A DNA stretch of 64,000 nt from Acanthamoeba castellanii str. Neff (Eukaryota > Discosea > Longamoebia > Acanthamoebidae): positions 583,143 through 647,142 of the forward strand of contig NW_004457584.1 in the NCBI RefSeq assembly GCF_000313135.1. The letters are read 5' to 3'. Each line of letters opens with the position of its first letter. Positions within the stretch are counted from its first letter, which is position 1. Positions 56,869 through 64,000 of this stretch are shown here, in pieces. The notes beneath the pieces were generated by a model. The model made no database searches. It had not been told where the DNA came from and saw only the letters and a program-made list of their open reading frames with translations. The position numbers and the translations under genes were made by a program.

Positions 56869-57248
56869 TTTTGCTTGGTTTTGCCGGCGAGCTAATCAAT
56901 CCTCACCACTCTTCTTTTTGTTTTACGTTGCTCCGCTTTTCGCTCTCTTCGCTGGCCGCTCGGAGACAAAGCTTGTCACCCACGAACCAGTCGCGAGGCA
57001 ACCGCAAGGCCGCGCGGAGAGAAAAGGCAGAGGAAGCTGGTGTGGCCTGGCGTCGCCACCCGAAACCTGACCCCTCAACTGACGGGCATGCCGACGCCAC
57101 TGGCCCCTTGCAGACTTCAGGGCTTTGCCGATCGGCTCTTTGTCGGTGGGATTGGTCGTCAGGCGAGCAATATATTTTGCGTCGACTGCGAAGAAAGCCA
57201 ACAACCGAAGTTCGCAAACTTTGAAGGCAAACACGAACACAAAGAAAG
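56869..57248. other. Divergent promoter region of the GT92-like and Abp1-like genes
   Basis: 380 bp between two starts on opposite strands. Both leaders must lie here. Open frames across it have no family match. A possible TATA-like ATATATTTTG occurs near 57169-57178 upstream of the rightward gene. Confidence 0.45.
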
Positions 57249-58818
57249 ATGGCTCTGCACCCCGACCTCTCTGATCCCGCTCTCTTCGATGCCTTCGAGG
57301 ATGTGAGAAACGAAAACAGCCCCACCAATTGGTACGCCATTGAAATGGCCCTTCTCACGATTTTAGCGGCAAATGGCACTACTAAACAAATTGGTTCACC
57401 CCGAGTGTAGGGTCATCTTCGGCTACGTTCCCAAGAGCGAGAAGATCAAGGTGGAGGAGACGGGCACCGGCGACCTCACTGAGATGCTGGACAACATGAG
57501 CGACGGCAAGGTCCACTATTGTTTCATGCGCTTCAAGGTCAACTCGGTGTACAAATTCGTGTACATTGCGTGGTGCGGCGAGGGCGTCGCTGGCCTGCGC
57601 AAGGGCTCCTTTGCCAGCCACTCGGTTGATATGGGCAAGCTGCTCCACGTACGACCCCCCCGAAACAAAAATCCAAATCCCAACTCTGGTCTCTACACGC
57701 TACGCAAAACCTCACATCCACTGTCTGCCCCCCCTCCCCGCCGCCAGGGCTACCACGTCCAAATCAACGCCAGAAGCGAGTCTGGTACGTGACAACACCC
57801 CTTGTCTTACTTCTTCACTGTACTTATGTCCTCGCTCGTCTCTCTGGTCAACATGCAGACGTGGATGAGAAGGACATTCTGTCGCGACTTGCGAGGGCCA
57901 CCGGCTCGCACGGCCGACAGAGCGACAAGGCGCGCTTCCAGGGCACGGCCTCGCAGAACGCCACCCCCGGCAGCGTGAGCGCATCGCAGGCGGCCATCAC
58001 CAGCGACCGCTCATTCGGCGGCAGGAAGCAGGAGCCGCTCATCTCCAAGGAGGAGAGCGAGGCCTACTGGAACAAGCAGCGCCAGATCGACGAGACCACC
58101 AAGCAGGAGAACGCCTACGTGCCCCAGCGCGCCGCGCCCGAGTACAGCGCCTCGGCCAACGCTGCCGGCCTCAAGGACAAGTTCTCCAACCCGTCGTCCT
58201 TCGACCGGCCCGTCGAGCGCACCGCGCCTTCCATCCCGGCCGCTGCCCCCGCGCCCGCGCCTACCTACCACGAGCCCGAGCCCGAGCCCGAGCCCGTTCA
58301 CCACTACGAGGAGCCCGCGCCTGCCTACCACGAGGAGCCCGCCGCTTCGTACGAGGAGCCCGCCTACCACGAGGAGCCCGCCGCCGAGACCTACGACGAG
58401 TCCGGCGGTTACCAGGAGGAGGCCGGCGGCTACCAGGACGGCGGCTACGACCAGGACGGCGGCTACCAGGAGGAGGCCGGCGGCTACCAGGACGGTGGCT
58501 ACGACCAGTCCGGTAGCTACCAGGAGGAGGCCGCCCCGGCCGGTACCGGCATTCAGTGCCGCGCGCTCTACGGTATACCTTCTTCCTGCTCCGTCTAGTG
58601 GTGTTGGTGTTGACTGTGTTGTGACGTCGTCATCATCATCTCACACTCGTGGACGTTGATATAATGTAGACTATGCCGGTGAGAACGAGGGCGATCTGAG
58701 CTTCAGCGAGGGCGAGATCATCGACATCCTCGACCAGTCCGACCCCAGCGGCTGGTGGCAGGGAACCGCCCACGGCGCCACCGGTTTCTTCCCCTCCAAC
58801 TTTGTCGAGCAGATCTAA
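57249..58818 (+). CDS. Abp1/drebrin-like protein (ADF-H plus SH3)
   Basis: Exons fit exactly: 57249-57331, 57411-57648, 57748-57784, 57859-58572 and 58670-58818, ending in TAA. The first exons form an ADF-homology domain: MALHPDLSDPALFDAFEDVR, VIFGYVPKSEKIKVEETG, DGKVHYCFMRFKVNSVYKFV and GYHVQINARSE. A helical segment follows (KDILSRLARATG, EAYWNKQRQIDETTKQE). A long Pro/Glu/Tyr-rich repeat region is next (58260-58545). The last exon is a complete SH3 domain: CRALYDYAGENEGDLSFSEG, IIDILDQSDPSGWWQG and GFFPSNFVEQI, with the ALYDY and FFPSNYV-type motifs. By homology it links F-actin to endocytic partners that carry polyproline motifs. The architecture is that of yeast Abp1 and drebrin-like proteins. 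Confidence 0.95.
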
Positions 58819-59235
58819 GTCGCAGTCCAACGAGAAGGGGAGAGGAGAGGGCTGTCGCACCAGTTCGTGGTGCTGGCCTCTATCTGTAGTCGATTATATT
58901 GTGTGCCATACGAGTAGAGCGAACAACATGTTGTCTTTGCCTCCTTCTTGGTGAGTGCCATCACAAAAATGAGATTGGTATGTATGGAATGTCGGTGCGG
59001 GAAATGAGGTTGCTCCAAGCCGCCGCCCACCGACAACAAGCTCTTGGCGTCAAGAGGCGGTTATTTATTGCAGCCAACAACCCTTCACATCCTCTGCCTC
59101 TTTGGATTCAATCGATTCAGAGAGAAGCAGAAGAAAGGCGAGTCGGGCGAGCACAGAAAGAGCCTCGCAGGTGAAGGGAGGAATTTTTAAGATCAGAAAA
59201 ACAAAAACAATTGTAAAAAAAGAAAGTCATCGAAG
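58819..59235. other. Intergenic region between Abp1-like and formin genes
   Basis: Contains the 3' end of the Abp1-like gene and the promoter/leader of the formin. Both genes run rightward. No RNA gene or clear TATA is seen. The segment just before the formin start is AT-rich (AAAAACAAAAACAATTG). Confidence 0.45.
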
Positions 59236-62200
59236 ATGCTGAAGAAGACAGACAAGAAGAAAGACGACAAGAAGAAGAAGAAAGATGACAAGAAGGACAA
59301 GAAGGCCGACAAGACGGTGAGGAAGGGAACGACCGAGTCGCCTCGCGCGGCTCCTTCCCCGAGCGGAAGTGCTGGCGGATCGGCCATCGATGGCATGCCC
59401 TCCAACAGTGAGCTTCAAGAGATGTTCGAGACTCTGTTGGTAATTCCCTTCTCATCACCACAATTTGTTTTAATAATTAACAGAACTGTATGGGTTTAAT
59501 AATTGCGATTCAAGTAGTAGCCGTGTTCATTGATTTAATTTTCTTTTCTTCGACCATGTCTAGACGAACTTGGGCATCGGCGAGGCGCAGAAGGAAGCCA
59601 TGCGCAAGATGCCCAACAGGGACAAGTGGATGCTGATCCAGCAGAAGAAGGCCACCCCCAAGTTCGACACCCAGACGCCCGAATTCTACATCCAGAAGAT
59701 GAAGGAGAGCAGCCTCAGCCTCAAGCAGCTGGAGGAGCTCCGCATCTTGCTCGGTACGGCACACCACACCACCACCGGCTATACTCGGCGACGATCGAGT
59801 TCTTGAAGATTAACACCACCGTCCGCCCGTGCCTAGGTGGTCAGCCCGTCGAGTGGGTCGAGAAGTTCTTGAAGATGGGCGGTCTCACGCTCCTGTTCGA
59901 CGCGCTCGCCCGCAAGCAGAAGTCCTTGTACGCACCCACCACCACCATCACCACCACCACGTCGTTCTCTCTTCGCCTTTCGTTCTTTGGCGAACACCTT
60001 GTGTTCATGTTCGTGGTCGTGGTTGTGCGCTCATCTCCTTCCGGCAAACAACAAACTACAGCAAAGGAGGAGAGGACACCGAGTTCATCAACGAATGCGC
60101 CCGGGCCCTCAAGGCTCTCATGAACTCGCAGGTAACGTGCTCCACCACTGGGCTTAAGTCAGACGATTTCCTGAAGTGTGAACATGAACGCGCACTCACA
60201 TTCTCGCCCCGGACCTGTTGCTCATCTGTAGCCCGGTCTCGAGGCCGTGATCACGTCCGAGAGCTCCATTCCGTGCTTGGGCGAGACGCTCGACTATGTC
60301 ACCGGCAGGATGAAGACCGTCATCGTTGAGGTCCTGTCGGCCTTGTGCCTGCTCTCGCCGGAGGCTCACCTGTACGCAACCACCCGAGTGCCTTCCTCTG
60401 CGGCGTTCGTTTATGGCGATGCGATGAGGAAAACAAAACTGATCAGACTTTGTTTTCTCTTCTTCGCACCGCGCACCTCAGCCAAACGGTGAAGGTGATG
60501 AAGGCGGCGCCCGTCATCGGCAAGCAGCCCACGCGCTTCGCCGAGCTGATGGCGAGCCTGGACACGGACAACGTCGATCTCAAGATCACCGTGATGCAGC
60601 TGATCAACGCCATGCTCTCGACCGGCGACGACGACGACCACAAGGAGATCAAGGAGACCTTCACCATCGACAAGGTCGTCGACACCCTGCGTAAGGGTCA
60701 GATGAAGGAGGCCCTGCACGTGCAGCTCGACATCTTCGACCAGATGATGGACGACCTCAGCCACAGCGAGGACGTCGTCGGCGACAGAGAATATCCTTTC
60801 CCACCACCACCCACCTCCTCTTCTTTGCTTTCCTTGCTTTCTTTCTCTCGCTCGCTGCTGCTGCGCCACGGCTCTCTATATTGCGCGCGCGCGCTTTCTC
60901 GGTCGTTGCTGTGTGCTATGGGGTCATGTTCCTTAATTCAGGCGCACCGACCAGATCGAGCTCTTCACCCAGCTCGCCAACCAGGTCAAGGGCACGCCCG
61001 CCTACGACGTCCTCACCCACGTCCTGCAGCACTTCATGCTCGTCCGCAAGGAGGGCAAGCAAGGGTATCGTCTCCACTCGCTTTTTCCGTTTTCGAATAG
61101 GCGTGTGTCGTGTGTCGTGTGTCTGACGCGCACCGTCGCACCACGCGCGCAGTAAAATGTCGTGGGAGGTGATCGACAAGTTCATCCAGATGGCTGCCTC
61201 TGCCGAGGAGCACCCCAGCGACGTTCAGCGTACGCTGTGCCTCCTTCTTCGCTTCCCCAGTGCACGTCAAGTTCGACTAACCCACGCGCGACAACACACA
61301 CACACACACACCAACAGTGGGCCAGGCCGTGTGCAAGGACTTCCTGAAGCTCATCAACGGTTCGCTCGACGTCGAGTCGCTCGCGGAGGCCCGACAGGCG
61401 CTGGGCGACGTGCTCGAGGACGAGAGCCTTTCGGCCGACCAGAAGCTCAAGACCCTCGTCAACAAGTACTCCGAGCTCAACGAGGAGAGCGAGATGCTCC
61501 GCATCAGGATCAAGGAGCTCGAGAAGAGCGGCGGCTCCGGCGGTGGTAGCGGCGGCTCTGGCGGCGGCGGCGAACTGACGCCGGAGATGAAGAAGATTCT
61601 CGAGAACGCCGAAAGCACCAACCAGAAGCTGAGCCAGATCATGCTGGAGCTGACCACCGTCAAGGAGGCCAAGGAGGCCCTCGAACTCAAGCTCAAGGAG
61701 GTGGGACCCGTCGCCGTTCTCCATCTCTGCAGCTGCGTCCTTTCGCGCGCGGCTTACTTACACTGACGCTCGCTCCTCCCCATCGTTCGCCTCTCACTGC
61801 AGGTCTCGGCCGCCACTGCCGTGGCCGCTGCTCCCCTCCCGCCCCCGCTGGTCATGGATGCCCCGCCCCCACCTGGTACGCCACCTTTCATTTATTTATC
61901 TTTATCTTTTTTTCTTCTTCCAAGGTCGACTCTGAGTTTGCCGCCTTGAGTCGTGTTGTTGCTGTACTGCTTCGTTGTGTCGCTGTATATTCGTTTTCTC
62001 TTTATTTTTGGTCGCCTTTCTTATCTCCATATCTGCTTCTATCTATAACTCTTTCTCTCTTATCTATCACTCCTATATCCATTGCCTATGCGCCCCTCTC
62101 GCTTCAGCCCCTCCTCCGGCTCCTGGTACCCTTCTCTGCCTCCTCTCTCACACTCACTCGAGTCGAGTCGAGTCGAGTCGCTGTATATCTTGAGGCCCGG

Positions 62201-64000
62201 TCTCTTATCCATTCCCTATTCACCCCTCTCCCTCTCCCTCTCCCACACCACTCTTTCACCTCTTCCCAGGCGCACCGCCTCCCCCTCCCGCCCCTGGTAT
62301 GTGCCTATATTCCCCATTGGCTGAGCGTGTGAGTCTCAATCGTCCGGCGGTCGCTGTATATGCTATCCACTCTCTCTTGTATATTCATACCTGTCCATCT
62401 GTTGCGCGCTCGCTTTTCTCTATATTCTCTTCCCTCTCTCCTGGTTTCCACGACCACAGGCGCACCGCCGCCGCCTCCCGCCCCTGGTATGTGCATGTTC
62501 TCCATTCCATTACATGTTTGTGTGCGTGCCTCTATTTATATCCATATATTCATGTATATATCCGTGCATCTCCATTCGCTCAATCTACAGGCGCTCCTCC
62601 TCCGCCTCCCGCTCCTGGTATGTGCATATTCTCCATTACCCAAAATCAATCCATATATCCATGTATTCATCCATGTCCACGCATCTATATTCTATAGGCG
62701 CGCCTCCTCCGCCCCCCGGACCAGGTACCCATTGTTGGCCGTGTCGCTCTGGCATGGGGTCGCATGTCCCATGATTGCCAGGCCTTCGCCGTTGTCGACT
62801 CGTCCCGTGATATCGCTGCGTGCTGTGTTGTTTCGAATTTGATGTCGGCCGTAGTCATCGTCGCGACCGCTCGTCGGCTGTATCAAGCCCCCCGCCCCCC
62901 GAGACTCACCTTCTCTTTCTTCTCTCTTCTTCGTTCTTCTTCATTGGAACAGGCGGTCCCCCTCCGCCCCCTCCCCCGGGCGGTGGACCTCCCCCTCCTC
63001 CCGGCGCTCCCATGGCTCCTGGCGGCCCGGCCAGTACTACTCCCTGCCTCTCCTCTCCCCCCTCACACAAGGCGAATGCGAGGCGCTGACCCGCACGCGC
63101 GTTTTTTCGCTTTCGTTCTTTCTCTCTCACAGCCGGTCGACCCAAGAAGGTGCAGCCCAAGCTCAGCCGACCGGAGGTCAAGATGAGGCAGTTCAACTGG
63201 GCCAAGCTTCCCGACCTCAAGACCATGGACACCGTCTGGGGACCCGTACGTGCCTGACATTCCTTGTGTGTGTCGTGTCGTTGGTCGTGTCGTGTGTGCG
63301 TGTGCGCTAAGCACGTATCGATTGCCATAGGGTGGTGCTTCGGACGAGAACGTGAAGCTGGACCTGAACGAAATCGAGCAGCTCTTCTCGCTGGCCGAGG
63401 CCAAGAAGGTGGAGAAGAAGGACGAGGACGAGCCCGCCAAGAAGCAGGCCGTCAGCGTGCTCGACCCCAAGCGCGCTCAGAACACCTGTACGCTCACCAC
63501 CCACCCACCCACTCGCCCACTCACCCACTCACCCACCGCCGTTCCAACTGACCACCGCTCGCACCCACACACAGCCATCATGCTTGCCCGTTTCAAGATG
63601 CCCTACGCCGACCTGCGCAAGGCCATCGAGGACCTCGACGAGACCATTCTCACCGTGGACAACCTCACCTCGCTCAAGCAGTGCATTCCCACGCCCGACG
63701 AAATCGCCGCCCTGAAGGAAATTGAGGGTACGCGTACCTTGACGCTTGCCAGAGCAACCACCACCGCATGTTGACAATTTGTGTGTTGCGTTCCTGTAGA
63801 TCCCGCGACGCTGTCGGCTCCCGACAAATACTTCCTGGAGGTGTCCAAGGTCCAGAACATGGGTCCGCGTCTCGAGTGCATGCTGACCAAGAACACCTTT
63901 GCCAAGAAGGCCGAGACCATCAACACTGTACGTCCGCGCCTGTCACGAAAAGTTTGCGTGTTTCTGTCCAATGCGCTAACACACACTCACCACACCCACA
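59236..64000 (+). CDS. Diaphanous-type formin (partial, FH2 continues beyond the window)
   Basis: ATG at 59236-59238, followed by a lysine-rich head (KKKDDKKKKKDDKKDKK). Exon 1 is 59236-59439 and exon 2 starts at 59564. GBD/FH3 armadillo exons follow: ELRILLG, WVEKFLKMGGLTLLFDALA, DTEFINECARALKALMNS, ELMASLDTDNVDLKITVMQL and FTQLANQVKGTPAYDVLTHV. A coiled coil covers about 61440-61700 (SELNEESEMLRIRIKELEK). A polyproline FH1 (about 61830-63030) is built from small exons. The FH2 domain starts KMRQFNWAKLPDLKTMDTVW and continues GGASDENVKLDLNEIEQLF, AIMLARFKMPYADLRKAIED and DPATLSAPDKYFLEVSKV. Predicted Rho-regulated actin nucleator. One intron (60791-60947) is of the U12 type. The window ends within FH2. 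Confidence 0.93.
60791..60947 (+). other. U12-type (AT-AC) intron in the formin gene
   Basis: The intron begins ATATCCTTT, matching the U12-type 5' splice site consensus exactly, and there is no usable GT donor. TTCCTTAAT at 60929-60937 matches the U12 branch-site consensus. The predicted 3' end is AC at 60947, 10 bases beyond the last base of the branch motif. The exon join GA/CGACCAG is in frame and gives RDDQIELFTQL. An AG end at 60941 would also keep the frame, adding ERT. Confidence 0.85.
62108..62125 (+). CDS. FH1 mini-exon 1 (18 nt)
   Basis: Flanked by TTCAG and GTACC; phase 1 in and out; encodes APPPAP when joined to the previous exon. It may be optional, since the donor and acceptor are weaker than those of the following units. 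Confidence 0.6.
62270..62724 (+). CDS. FH1 mini-exons 2-5 (four 27-nt exons)
   Basis: Four exons at 62270-62296, 62460-62486, 62591-62617 and 62698-62724. Each is exactly 27 nt and phase 1-1, and encodes GAPPPPPAP or a close variant (the last ends in PGP). The first three are followed by GTATGTGC; the last by GTACCC. Flanking introns share TATATTC/CCATT-type sequence, showing duplication of exon plus intron together. They are part of the formin gene. Confidence 0.85.

Overview
This window is nuclear DNA from a protist and is almost certainly Acanthamoeba or a very close amoebozoan. That call is inference. It rests on GC-rich coding sequence, many short introns with GTACG-type donors, introns filled with CACACG, TCGTG or CACCGCACA simple repeats, very tight gene spacing, and the protein families present. 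About 25 genes are readable. Almost all have introns, so the gene spans below were pieced together exon by exon, by matching splice phase and conserved motifs. The N block at 30573-30593 marks an assembly gap.

Layout. 1-9.2 kb: a CLU-like gene running off the left edge (-), a BTB-BACK protein (+), a cytochrome P450 (-) and a universal stress protein (-). 9.3-22.8 kb: a METTL21-type methyltransferase (+), an aquaporin (-), a Zn2Cys6-PAS regulator (+), an F-box/LRR protein that appears spliced to an RPA1-type DNA-binding domain (-), a small UPF0390-like protein (+), a GNAT acetyltransferase (-) and an aldo/keto reductase (-). 23-33.5 kb: a UIM/MKRN2OS-like/ZZ protein (+), a divergent histone H3 (+), an hSac2-like protein interrupted by the gap (+) and a double-FYVE protein (-). 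34-46.8 kb: a CRIB-LRR protein (+), a Kelch protein (+), a PH-I/LWEQ protein (+), a U2 snRNA (-), a kinesin-U-box-F-box fusion (+) and a small cysteine-rich protein (+). 46.9-64 kb: an LRR-RapGAP (-), a second U2 snRNA (-), a GT92-like glycosyltransferase (-), an Abp1-like ADF-H/SH3 protein (+) and the first part of a diaphanous-type formin (+), cut by the window end.

The right half is rich in cytoskeletal and small-GTPase signalling genes (CRIB, I/LWEQ, kinesin, RapGAP, Abp1, formin), as expected for a crawling amoeba. Nothing suggests an operon or a mobile island. Neighbouring genes often end tail to tail only 25-45 bp apart.

The strongest observations are these. (1) A kinesin motor fused to a U-box and an F-box-like region. 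(2) A U12-type intron in the formin gene, with an ATATCCTTT donor and a TTCCTTAAT branch site. (3) A formin FH1 domain built from tandem 27-nt phase-1 mini-exons. (4) Two U2 snRNA genes sharing promoter elements and an altered branch-site recognition motif. (5) An aquaporin whose second NPA box is DPF. (6) An F-box/LRR-RPA1 fusion. Several single-base frameshifts, including one in histone H3, look like sequencing errors.
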